A stretch of 41,980 bases of DNA from an uncultured Cellvibrionales bacterium (lineage in GTDB: Bacteria > Pseudomonadota > Gammaproteobacteria > Pseudomonadales > Cellvibrionaceae): positions 1 to 41,980 of the forward strand of contig CAJWBQ010000036.1 in NCBI GenBank assembly GCA_913020115.1, given 5' to 3'. The translations under genes were made by a program, and so were the position numbers. Under the pieces are notes generated by a model. That model worked only from the letters and a program-made list of their open reading frames with translations. It was not told the origin of the DNA and ran no database searches. Shown here piece after piece: positions 7,805-15,464 of the stretch (its first letter is position 1; every line of letters begins with the position of its first letter).

Positions 7805-8209
7805 ATGGAAATCGAAGCTAAATGTTCCTGTGGTCAAGTGGGTTTTAAATCTACAGCCAATCCTATCATTCAACTTTGCTGCCATTGCTCCGATTGCCGA
7901 GACGCATTGGGCCGTGAATATGCGACTATTGCATTTTTCAAGGAGAGTTCTACAGAAGTGTTCGGCCGTCTTGAAGAAAAAATTTATACGGCCGCGTCAA
8001 GGAATCGTACTATGAGAGTGGTTTGTTCGGGTTGTGGAACAGTAATGTTCGATAAATCTGAGGGCTTTCCCAAGTTGATAGGAGTCATGGCACAACAAAT
8101 CAACGCTCCATTTGAAGCCGAGCCAGCGTGCCATGTATGGGTAAAAGATAAATTACCTGGCGTTAGCATTCCTGCTGGGATGAAACAATACCAGCAGGGG
8201 ATAGACTAG
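7805..8209 (+). CDS. GFA-fold zinc protein (GFA/CENP-V family)
   Basis: This is a 134-residue protein of the GFA (glutathione-dependent formaldehyde-activating enzyme) / CENP-V family. The zinc-binding cysteines are all visible: Cys7 and Cys9 in KCSCGQ, Cys26, Cys28 and Cys31 in CCHCSDCR, and Cys74 and Cys77 in CSGCGT. The length fits single-domain members. Whether the protein acts on formaldehyde-glutathione adducts is unclear, since formaldehyde activation has been doubted even for the type protein, and no formaldehyde pathway gene is adjacent. It converges on ggt with only 21 bases between the stop codons. Like DinB and LysE it follows a leader-type repeat. Confidence 0.85.
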   Translation: MEIEAKCSCGQVGFKSTANPIIQLCCHCSDCRDALGREYATIAFFKESSTEVFGRLEEKIYTAASRNRTMRVVCSGCGTVMFDKSEGFPKLIGVMAQQINAPFEAEPACHVWVKDKLPGVSIPAGMKQYQQGID

Positions 8210-8217
8210 AGTTAATT

Positions 8218-8243
8218 AGTGGTTCAGCCCCTAGTTAACCACT
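8218..8243. terminator. hairpin between convergent GFA and ggt genes
   Basis: AGTGGTT at 8218-8224 pairs with AACCACT at 8237-8243. The right arm lies inside the last codons of ggt. It could terminate transcription from either side, but there is no T-run and the stem is only 7 bp. Confidence 0.3.
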
Positions 8244-9937
8244 CCTGAAACCCCTATGCCTCGTGGATCGGACCCAGTTCTCATAACGCCAGTGCTTTGT
8301 TCTATTAATTGCACATCCCCAAACTCCCATTCGTGAGAGGTAACTCGATACCCTCGCTGTTTAAGCTCGGCTTGCGTTTCTTCCGGTAGTGGCAGGCTAA
8401 CGCTCATAGTAATTAACTCTGGCGGTAAAAGCTGATGGTGAAAGCGGCTCGTTGCAACTGATTGTTCGGGCGTCATACCATAGTCGATAACATTTACTAT
8501 GGATTGAAAAACACTGGTGAAAATTGTAGTTCCGCCTGGTGTACCTATTACCATTTCAACATTATTATCACTTAATAATAGCGTTGGCGACATGGATGAA
8601 AGCATGCGTTTACTGGGCTGTATTTCATTTGCTTTACCGCCCACTGCGCCATAGGCATTTGCAACACCTGGCTTGGTACTAAAATCATCCATTTCATTGT
8701 TGAGTATAAACCCCGCACCCTCAACCACAACGCCACTGCCATAAGCCCAATTGAGTGTATACGTATTTGAAACCGCATTGCCCCACTGATCCATAATTGA
8801 AAAGTGAGTGGTGTTGGCCGACTCCAAGCCTGGTCGCACTTGCTCTATTGTACTAATGTCACGAATATTCACTTCAGCAGCCCTGCGCGCAATATAAGAA
8901 TCACTGATTAATTCATTGATAGGCACATCCATAAAGTCAGGATCACCAAAATACTTTGCGCGGTCAGCGAACACTCGTTTTTCCATTTCAGCAATCAGGT
9001 GGACATATTGTGGGGAGTTCACCCCAACCCCCGCAAAATCCTGAGCCAATAGCTCTTTCATTTTCAGCAGTTGAATAACCGCAAAACCGCCAGAGCTTGG
9101 TGGTGGCGCGGAAGCAATGGTGTAGTTACGCCATTGCGCAAGCAGTGGTTTACGCCATACAGACTGATAGTCGGATAAATCCTGCTGTGAAATAAGGCCG
9201 CCATCACGTTGCATCTGTTGCACCAACAAGTCAGCCGTTTTTCCTTGGTAAAAGCCTTGGCGGCCATCGAGTTGAATACGCCGCAGTGTTTCGGCCAATT
9301 CAGCTTGCTTAAACACGCCACCATCTTGCATCTTGCCAAAGTAACTTGAGAAGTTTACCTCACCTGCAAACCACTCAATCATTCCAGGTATTCCCTCTGA
9401 CTTCTTAGGGTGTACCTCAAAGCCTTGCGAGGCTAATAAAATTGCCGGTTCAACAAGCTCAGCCCATGGTTTAGTCGCGTATTTTTGATGCGCGCTCCAT
9501 AAGCCTGCGACAGTACCGGGAACGCCAGCCGCACGAATTCCTATCAGGCTAGACCGGCCCATTACATTGCCCTCAGAATCGAGATACATGTCTCTACTGG
9601 CGGTCAGTGGTGCTTTCTCCCGGTAATCCAAAAAATTTTGCTCACCATTCATATGTGTAAGCATAAAACCGCCTCCACCAATGTTACCCGCCTCTGGAAA
9701 AGTAACGGCCAATACAAAGGCCGCGGCTATAGCCGCGTCAACCGCGTTGCCACCGTCCCGTAAGACCCGATCAACTACCATTGCTGAGTACTTATCTGGC
9801 ATTGCGTAAGCCGCTTTCTGTTGCTGCTTAGGAGTACTGGGCGTACTGCTACAAGCGCTCACAGTGAATATCACCATTGATAGCAAGGCGGGACGAATAA
9901 GAAATGCTGACGAGCAAGCTGAAAAAATAAATTTCAT
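8231..9937 (-). CDS. ggt: gamma-glutamyltransferase (GGT), probable lipoprotein
   Basis: This 568-residue N-terminal-nucleophile hydrolase cleaves or transfers the gamma-glutamyl group of glutathione and related compounds. The precursor is expected to self-cleave at Thr376, the first Thr of NTTHFSIMD, giving a large and a small subunit. That block aligns with the E. coli Thr391 motif. Other family landmarks are GNAVDAAIAA, GGGGFMLTH, ASAPPPSSGG, NNEMDDFS, SSMSPTL and PGGT at 467-470. The N-terminus has a hydrophobic segment ending in a lipobox-like VSAC with Cys29, so it is probably a periplasmic lipoprotein rather than a soluble periplasmic enzyme. The length is usual. It is transcribed alone, divergently from the flavoenzyme at 10171. 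Confidence 0.95.
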   Translation of the reverse strand: MKFIFSACSSAFLIRPALLSMVIFTVSACSSTPSTPKQQQKAAYAMPDKYSAMVVDRVLRDGGNAVDAAIAAAFVLAVTFPEAGNIGGGGFMLTHMNGEQNFLDYREKAPLTASRDMYLDSEGNVMGRSSLIGIRAAGVPGTVAGLWSAHQKYATKPWAELVEPAILLASQGFEVHPKKSEGIPGMIEWFAGEVNFSSYFGKMQDGGVFKQAELAETLRRIQLDGRQGFYQGKTADLLVQQMQRDGGLISQQDLSDYQSVWRKPLLAQWRNYTIASAPPPSSGGFAVIQLLKMKELLAQDFAGVGVNSPQYVHLIAEMEKRVFADRAKYFGDPDFMDVPINELISDSYIARRAAEVNIRDISTIEQVRPGLESANTTHFSIMDQWGNAVSNTYTLNWAYGSGVVVEGAGFILNNEMDDFSTKPGVANAYGAVGGKANEIQPSKRMLSSMSPTLLLSDNNVEMVIGTPGGTTIFTSVFQSIVNVIDYGMTPEQSVATSRFHHQLLPPELITMSVSLPLPEETQAELKQRGYRVTSHEWEFGDVQLIEQSTGVMRTGSDPRGIGVSGVVN

Positions 9938-10170
9938 CGAAGGTATCCGTAGAGGGAGCTGAATTGATCTGGCCTACGATACACCGCGCAGCCAAAAACA
10001 CAAATCCCACTAGCGTTTAGCCTTTCAGGTTCATCCTCCTCATACGTGACAAATGATTGCCGTACTTTGATTCCTTAGGGTAAAGTGGCTAAGAGAAGGG
10101 CGTTTGTTCCTCTTATACACTCGAGGTTTAGGCCGCTTTCACTAGCATCAAGAACGAATAAGGGGCCAGC

Positions 10171-11448
10171 GTGGATTCTAAAAATACGACAAGACGATCT
10201 GTAGTGAAGTCTATTGCTACGCTGGGCGCAGCCGGACTTGTCGGTACTAGCAATGCAGCCAGTATGCTGGCCCTTGCCAACAAGCCGGCTTCGGTAAAAA
10301 AATCATGGGATGCGATTGTAATTGGTGCCGGTGTATTTGGTGCTTGGACGGCCAGCCATTTACAGGCCGCGGGCAAGCGGGTTTTACTGCTTGATGCCGC
10401 AGGTCCGGCAAACGCGCAAGCGTCGTCGGGGGGCGAAAGCCGAATGATCCGCTCGGCTTACGGTGCTGATGCCATCTACAGTGAAATGTCATTACGCTCA
10501 CTCCAGCAATGGAAACGTTTATCGACTGATGCAAGCTTGCCCTTGTTTAATCAAACCGGAGTGTTGTTCCTGTTTCAGGAGATGGTCGATTATGCCCGTC
10601 AATCCATTGCCACTCACGAAGCATTGGGTATTGGCTTGGACGTTATGGATACGAATCTGCTCAGAAGTAAATTTCCGCAAATTGATTTTTCCGGCATAGA
10701 ATTTGGGCTCTATGAAGCCGAGTTTGGCGCGCTAATGGCACGTCGCGCGGTACAACATGTGGTGGCAGATTTTGTCAAAGCAGGGGGGCAATATTTGCAG
10801 GCCTCAGCCAGTGCACCGGCTAAGGGGGGTGACGGTCATAGTTTGCAAGTGAATGGTGAAACTCTGAACAGCGACTTATTGATCTATGCCTGTGGGCCGT
10901 GGCTACCAAAATTGTTCCCCGAGTTAGTATCCACCCGCTTATTTGTAACTCGTCAAGAGTTGGCTTTTGTGGCGCCGCCTGCGGGTAATGGTAGTTTTGC
11001 CGCCAATGCATTACCCGGCTGGGCAGACTTTAATGGCGGTGATCTCTATTACGGTTTTCCTGACCTTGAGGGCCGTGGTTTTAAAATTGCCCACGATCGC
11101 CACGGTGTTGAGTTTGACCCTGACAGTGGTGATAGGCGCGTGAGCAGCGCCAGTTATGACAGTTTGCGTGCCTACATCAAACGTCGATTTCCAGCCCTTG
11201 CAGACCAGCCTTTTATCGGCGAACGAGTTTGCCAATATACAAATAGTTCCAACGGCGATTTCCTAATCGACAAGCACCCTGCCTTCGAGGACGTTTTTTT
11301 AGTTGGGGCAGGCTCTGGCCACGGTTTTAAACACGGGCCCGAAGTTGGCCGCATGGCGGCGGAAATGGTGCTAGGCAGCAAAACGTCTCCCAAGCCGCGG
11401 TTTAGCTTCAAAACCAAGCAAGAAACCCATCACCGCACGGTGGTATAG
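10171..11448 (+). CDS. Tat-exported FAD-dependent amine oxidase (sarcosine oxidase-like)
   Basis: This 425-residue DAO-family flavoenzyme starts at a GTG with AAGGGG about seven bases upstream. A twin-arginine signal (TTRRSVVKSIA) covers the first ~35 residues. The dinucleotide-binding loop VIGAGVFGAWTASHL is at about 50-64. Cys354 in ERVCQYTNSS matches the Cys that covalently attaches FAD in monomeric sarcosine oxidase and N-methyltryptophan oxidase. A C-terminal GAGSGHGFKHGPEVG block completes the FAD site. The expected reaction is oxidative demethylation or deamination of an N-methyl amino acid, with hydrogen peroxide formed. Export by Tat is unusual for this class, whose best-known members are cytosolic. 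The following membrane protein may be its partner. Confidence 0.87.
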   Translation: MDSKNTTRRSVVKSIATLGAAGLVGTSNAASMLALANKPASVKKSWDAIVIGAGVFGAWTASHLQAAGKRVLLLDAAGPANAQASSGGESRMIRSAYGADAIYSEMSLRSLQQWKRLSTDASLPLFNQTGVLFLFQEMVDYARQSIATHEALGIGLDVMDTNLLRSKFPQIDFSGIEFGLYEAEFGALMARRAVQHVVADFVKAGGQYLQASASAPAKGGDGHSLQVNGETLNSDLLIYACGPWLPKLFPELVSTRLFVTRQELAFVAPPAGNGSFAANALPGWADFNGGDLYYGFPDLEGRGFKIAHDRHGVEFDPDSGDRRVSSASYDSLRAYIKRRFPALADQPFIGERVCQYTNSSNGDFLIDKHPAFEDVFLVGAGSGHGFKHGPEVGRMAAEMVLGSKTSPKPRFSFKTKQETHHRTVV

Positions 11449-11525
11449 ACGCACGCCAGTATCTTAGCGTAGTTTAATGCCTCAATTTGGCACAAACTAA
11501 ACGTCAGTTAACATGGAATGTATCG

Positions 11526-12125
11526 ATGGATAAATACCCAAGGACTATCTTCGCTTCCGCCGTCGCGCTGGGTGCGGCAGTAACAATCCTTGCTTTTAGT
11601 GAAGTCGGCCAGGGTGCTGGTAACGACTATCCTTACCAGTTTGGTTTGCTTGCCACTGTGCGAATAAGCGCGCTGTATTTTCTGATAGCCTTTGTTGCAG
11701 GGCCTCTCTACCAGTTGACTAAAGCAGATTGGCTGGCAAAGGTAATCTCCAATCGTAGATATATTGGACTTTCATTTGCGTTTGTTCATTCTATTCACTT
11801 AGGTTTTATCATTCTCTGGATTAACGCCAATCCAGGATTAGCCGAAGCTATGACCCTTATAGTGGGGGGGATTGCCTACCTGCTTATGTACCTGCAAGCA
11901 CTGACCAGTAACAACTATTCGTTTACCTTGCTGGGAAAATATTGGCGCTGGCTGCATAATTTTTCGATGTATTATTTATGGTTCATTATGACGGTGACAT
12001 TTTCCGGGCACAATTATGTGACTGCGCGTATCTTTACCGGAGTGTTCTTGGTGGCACTGCTTGTCCGCATTCTGGCGCTGTTTAAGCGCAGGCAGAATAG
12101 GGCGCGAAAATTATCCGAGGCTTAG
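11526..12125 (+). CDS. ferric-reductase-like / MsrQ-like integral membrane protein
   Basis: This protein of about 199 residues has six predicted membrane helices. Conserved-looking histidines include FVHSIHLGF (third helix) and WRWLHNFSMYYLWF (fifth helix), as in b-type haem-binding ferric-reductase-like domains such as MsrQ. If haem-binding, it would carry electrons across the inner membrane. It follows the Tat flavoenzyme by under 80 bases on the same strand, so the two may be one operon and may exchange electrons; this is inference. The ATG at 11526 is preferred (GGA at 11515-11517); a TTG at 11487 would add 13 residues. Confidence 0.6.
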   Translation: MDKYPRTIFASAVALGAAVTILAFSEVGQGAGNDYPYQFGLLATVRISALYFLIAFVAGPLYQLTKADWLAKVISNRRYIGLSFAFVHSIHLGFIILWINANPGLAEAMTLIVGGIAYLLMYLQALTSNNYSFTLLGKYWRWLHNFSMYYLWFIMTVTFSGHNYVTARIFTGVFLVALLVRILALFKRRQNRARKLSEA

Positions 12126-12261
12126 GTGAGTTGCGTGTAGCGACTGCTGTCGAAGTAGGCCCAAAAGAGACGAAGCAATTAACGCCAAAATTCCCAGGTG
12201 AAAAAGAAAGCCGCGCGGTGCACGGGCTGTATAAGTACTGGTGGATATTCTATAACGGAAA

Positions 12262-12392
12262 CAATATATTAGAGCTTCAATTTACTCGGTTTTCGGGGCT
12301 TGATTTGCTATCGCGTCTGCATTACACCCCAATAGCGGTACATTTTCTGACAGGGCGTGCAATGAGCGTTAACCCTATTTAATGAGCATCAC
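12262..12392 (+). repeat. leader-type dispersed repeat, copy B (upstream of LysE remnant)
   Basis: This copy contains AATATATTAGAGCTTCAATT, TTACTCGGTTTT, ATCGCGTCTGCATTACA and ends with AGGGCGTGCAATGAGCGTTA, in the same order as copy A at 12-162. It ends immediately before the start of the LysE-type reading frame. Confidence 0.5.
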
Positions 12393-12761
12393 ATGACAAC
12401 AGAGGTTTGGATAGCATTCATAGCCACATCATCCTTAATATTGATGATTCCTGGCCCAATAAATGTCGGGGAACTGTATCGTAAAACGCTTACCATCACC
12501 GCATTAAATCCCAAAGGCATTATTTTCTTTTCTGCGTTTATGCCTCAATTCATTAATGCCGAGTCAAACCCTGAGGCCCAGCTTATTGCTCTGGCTACAA
12601 CTTTTCTATCTCTCGCTTTTTTAAACGCCTTGTTTTATTCTCTGTTAGCGAGGAAGGTGGCCATATTTTTCAGTACTAGTTTGCGTAAGAAGTGGTTTGA
12701 TATCACAGGGGGAACATCGCTTATTGGGGCGGGTGCGATCACGGCTTCCGCTGAATATTGA
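12393..12761 (+). pseudogene. LysE/RhtB-family exporter with internal deletion
   Basis: The 122-residue frame begins like a LysE/RhtB amino-acid exporter, with a first helix ending in the hallmark MIPGP. It then jumps at about residue 25 to a segment that normally lies past the middle of the protein, TLTITALNPKGIIFFSAFMPQFI, and continues to the final helices. Normal members have about 205 residues, so some 80-90 residues are missing in frame, including the helices that should lie between. The remaining protein is unlikely to be a working exporter. The deletion is in frame, so a short product could still be made. It follows leader repeat B. Confidence 0.75.
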
Positions 12762-12977
12762 TAAGGCCAACAACGCAATCAACAGCACCGAAAAGTGCAT
12801 TTTGCGGCATTACTCCAATACAGAAAACGGCGTTGCCTGCTTAACCCTCTACTTTTAACTTCGGTTATTTGTGGTGGGTTAGAGTTGCAGGCGATTACAA
12901 TTAACGTACTATAAAAATCTGCTGAGATCAGGCTGCTTTGGCTAGGTAAGGCAATTTATACTTTGGAGACAAAAATA

Positions 12978-13556
12978 GTGAATCTTTACCATCAGACAGT
13001 ACCGGTATTTTCTCACCAACTAAAAAATCTGGCCGCCATCTTAAAGCTTGCTGCTAAAGACGCTAAAGCCCGTGGCATTGATCCTAGTGTGTTATTAAAC
13101 TCACGCCTGGCCCCGGATATGATGCCGCTGGTTAGCCAGATACGCATTGCTACAGACCATGTTAAAGGTTGCTGCGGCCGGTTGGCTGGCGTGGTTGCAC
13201 CCACTTTAGCTGATAATGAAACCACATTCGCCGAGTTGGATCAGCGAATAAAAACCGTTCTGAAATTTTTGCGCACCCTGAAACCCGCGCAATTTGAGGG
13301 AGCCGAGAGCCGAGAGATCAAAATGGTAATTCCTATTGGGACCATAGAATTTAATGGTTTGGACTTCTTTAATGGCTGGTCTATGCCCAACTTTTATTTC
13401 CACTACAGCACGGCATTTTCGATTTTGCGCCATAACGGTCTAGCGATAGGGAAAAAGGAATTTTTGGGGCAAGTCCCAGGCATGACTGGCAAGGGAAAAA
13501 TTGCAAAAATGATGGTTTCAAAGCCAGGCGTAAAGGTAAAGAAAGCAAAAAAATAA
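12978..13556 (+). CDS. DUF1993 family protein
   Basis: This 192-residue cytosolic protein matches the DUF1993 family throughout. Visible blocks are YHQTVPVFSHQLKNLAAIL, ID PSVLLNSRLAPDMMPL, VKGCCGRLAGVVAPTLADNE, TFAELDQRI.KTLKFL, KPAQFEGAESREI, and the C-terminal PNFYFHYSTAFSILRHNGLAIGKKEFLG. The family has an all-helical fold related to DinB-like bundles, with no established activity. The GTG at 12978 is chosen because GGAGAC at 12965-12970 is well spaced and homologues begin with a short M-x-Y stretch; a TTG at 12963 would add five residues. A basic Lys-rich tail of about 20 residues extends beyond the domain. It stands alone between LysE and the MFS gene. Confidence 0.85.
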   Translation: MNLYHQTVPVFSHQLKNLAAILKLAAKDAKARGIDPSVLLNSRLAPDMMPLVSQIRIATDHVKGCCGRLAGVVAPTLADNETTFAELDQRIKTVLKFLRTLKPAQFEGAESREIKMVIPIGTIEFNGLDFFNGWSMPNFYFHYSTAFSILRHNGLAIGKKEFLGQVPGMTGKGKIAKMMVSKPGVKVKKAKK

Positions 13557-13569
13557 TTACTCGCTAGTA

Positions 13570-13585
13570 ACACCCAAAGGGGTGT
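13570..13585. terminator. short hairpin ACACCC-AAAG-GGGTGT after DUF1993
   Basis: A 6-bp GC-rich stem with a 4-base loop lies 14 bases after the stop. No T-run follows. The core 14-mer CACCCAAAGGGGTG also occurs in reverse orientation at 35089-35102. Confidence 0.35.
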
Positions 13586-13658
13586 CTAACGCTAACATAG
13601 TGGCTGCGATGGCTAGGGCCAAAGTAGAACGAATAGGGCGTTTGTTTCACCCTTACCC

Positions 13659-15170
13659 ATGGATGAAGAATTTATGCAACAACCATTCACGTCAATAGGT
13701 CTCGGCTCGGAGGCCAAAGGCTCCGCTGGCGGCAGCCCAGAAACTGGTTATGGCACCACAAGTTACAGAAAATATGTACTGGGCGCTTTGCTTACCGTCT
13801 ATCTCTTCAATTTCATTGATCGTACGATTATCAACATATTGACCGAACCAATTAAACAAACGTTCGGTGTTGAAGATTGGCAAATGGGCCTGCTTGGCGG
13901 CCCTGCTTTTGCTGTTCTTTATACATTCATTGGTATTCCTATTGCTCGTTTTTCCGAGAAAAACCATCGTGTTTGGATTATCGCAGGCTCGGTTGCTCTG
14001 TGGAGTTTGATGACGGTGCTCTGTGGGTTTGCCACCAGCTTTGTTGCGCTCTTCATATTTCGTATCGGGGTTAGCATTGGTGAAGCAGGCTGTAGCCCAC
14101 CGGCTAATTCTATAATCGCCGACTACTTTATTCCGACAAAGCGTTCTACCGCGGTTTCAACCTATGCCTTGGGCATTCCGCTCGGGAGCATGGTCGCTTA
14201 CGTCTTTGGCGGCTATATTGTCGGCAGCTTGGATGGCGCATCTCTCGCTGCCACGTTTAGCAGCTGGGGTTGGCTATGGGCCGTCAACGCCCTCGACGGA
14301 CAAAATATTGAAGGATGGCGTATAGCTTTTGTAGTGGTGGGCTTGCCCGGTATTCTAGTGGCCATCATCTTTAAGACAAGCGTCAAAGAGCCGCCGCGCG
14401 GCTATACTGACCCGCCTGATATGCAGAGTAAAGAGCAAGTCAGTTTTACTGAGGTGCTGAAAATCTTGGCCAAGAAGCCTTCCTATTGGCACATAACAAT
14501 GGGCGTCACTATCGCGTCATTTGTCAACTATGGTGTCGGTCAATTTTTTGTTTCCTTCCTTATCCGCACGCATCAAATGTCGATCTTTGATGCCTCGATA
14601 AAAGTTGCGATGGCTTTGTCTGTGATGGCCGCGATCGGCACCTTCCTGTCCGGCTTTTTGGCAGATCGCTATTCAGAGCGCTATCCAAAAGCTTTGGCTT
14701 GGATACCTATGATTGCTCTGCTTGGCTCAACTCCAATGTTCATTGCTGGCTACTTGCTTGACTCTCTTCTGATCGCCATTCCGATCCTGATGGTTGCGCA
14801 AATGCTACTCTATACCTATCTATGCCCACTTTATGCCGTTCCAAGTGGTGTTGTGGACAGTAGAATGCGAGCGACTTCGGTTGCGGTAACCTTGTTCATC
14901 GTTAACCTGCTTGGTTATGGCCTTGGGCCTCCATTAATCGGGCTATTGTCGACGATATTGAATTCGACGTTCCTTTCAGGCATAGATTCAAGCTTGACTC
15001 TGGAGGCATGTAGAGCGACTGGTCTGGCAGCAGCTGCGCAAACGGCATGTAACACCGCCAATGCTGAAGGTCTCCAATGGTCGATGATCATATTCAAATG
15101 CCTCTACATTTGGGCGGCTCTGCATTTCTATTTGGGAAGTAGGACACTGCAACGCGATATGGGGCGCTGA
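13659..15170 (+). CDS. MFS transporter, Spinster-like
   Basis: This 503-residue inner-membrane transporter has about 12 helices. The family pattern includes NFIDRTIINILTEPIKQTFG in the first helix/loop region, a GLLGGPAFAVLYTFIGIPIARFSEK block, and RIGVSIGEAGCSPPANSIIADYF at the fourth helix, which matches the Spinster-type RxGvGxGEAg...p.a.sli.D.f signature. Spinster-like bacterial MFS proteins export or import diverse organic molecules; the substrate here is unknown. A hydrophilic stretch of about 35 residues precedes the first helix. There is no strong Shine-Dalgarno: ATGs at 13659 and 13674 are both possible. It is not in an operon. Confidence 0.85.
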   Translation: MDEEFMQQPFTSIGLGSEAKGSAGGSPETGYGTTSYRKYVLGALLTVYLFNFIDRTIINILTEPIKQTFGVEDWQMGLLGGPAFAVLYTFIGIPIARFSEKNHRVWIIAGSVALWSLMTVLCGFATSFVALFIFRIGVSIGEAGCSPPANSIIADYFIPTKRSTAVSTYALGIPLGSMVAYVFGGYIVGSLDGASLAATFSSWGWLWAVNALDGQNIEGWRIAFVVVGLPGILVAIIFKTSVKEPPRGYTDPPDMQSKEQVSFTEVLKILAKKPSYWHITMGVTIASFVNYGVGQFFVSFLIRTHQMSIFDASIKVAMALSVMAAIGTFLSGFLADRYSERYPKALAWIPMIALLGSTPMFIAGYLLDSLLIAIPILMVAQMLLYTYLCPLYAVPSGVVDSRMRATSVAVTLFIVNLLGYGLGPPLIGLLSTILNSTFLSGIDSSLTLEACRATGLAAAAQTACNTANAEGLQWSMIIFKCLYIWAALHFYLGSRTLQRDMGR

Positions 15171-15304
15171 TTTAGGTAGTCGGGTTGTAGTGGTACGATG
15201 ACTGTGGACATGGACTAACAATCTCGATGTCCGCATTTTCCGGATCCAAACAACCTTATGACTGTTCATGGGACAAAGTGCCCATCAATGGAATTGGTGG
15301 TGTC

Positions 15305-15330
15305 AGTCTGCACCTGACCCAGAGCAGACT
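15305..15330. repeat. hairpin repeat with ACCTGACCCA loop, copy 1
   Basis: AGTCTG at 15305-15310 pairs with CAGACT at 15325-15330 around a 14-base loop containing ACCTGACCCA. The same design recurs at 36662-36691, and a decayed one lies near 29997 (TTAGTCTTTACCTGACC). Copies 1 and 2 lie between convergent genes. The rest of 15171-15464 holds no gene. Confidence 0.5.
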
Positions 15331-15464
15331 TTAGAGAAATATGATCTAGGCTCCCTCCTAAGTTATAGCCAAATTCACTGAGCCACAACAGTGATTAATA
15401 ACTCTGCTTTCGCTAAATCTTTACAAAGCACTCGTTATTAGCAATCGACAGCTTGTTATTAATG

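Noticed and set aside
12131..12382. 83-codon frame starting at TTG
   Set aside because: It runs through leader repeat B, has no Shine-Dalgarno and no family pattern.
12770..12850. GGCCAACAACGC ... GGCGTTGCC possible attC after LysE
   Set aside because: Arms pair only partly and the right core is not GTTRRRY; kept as non-significant.
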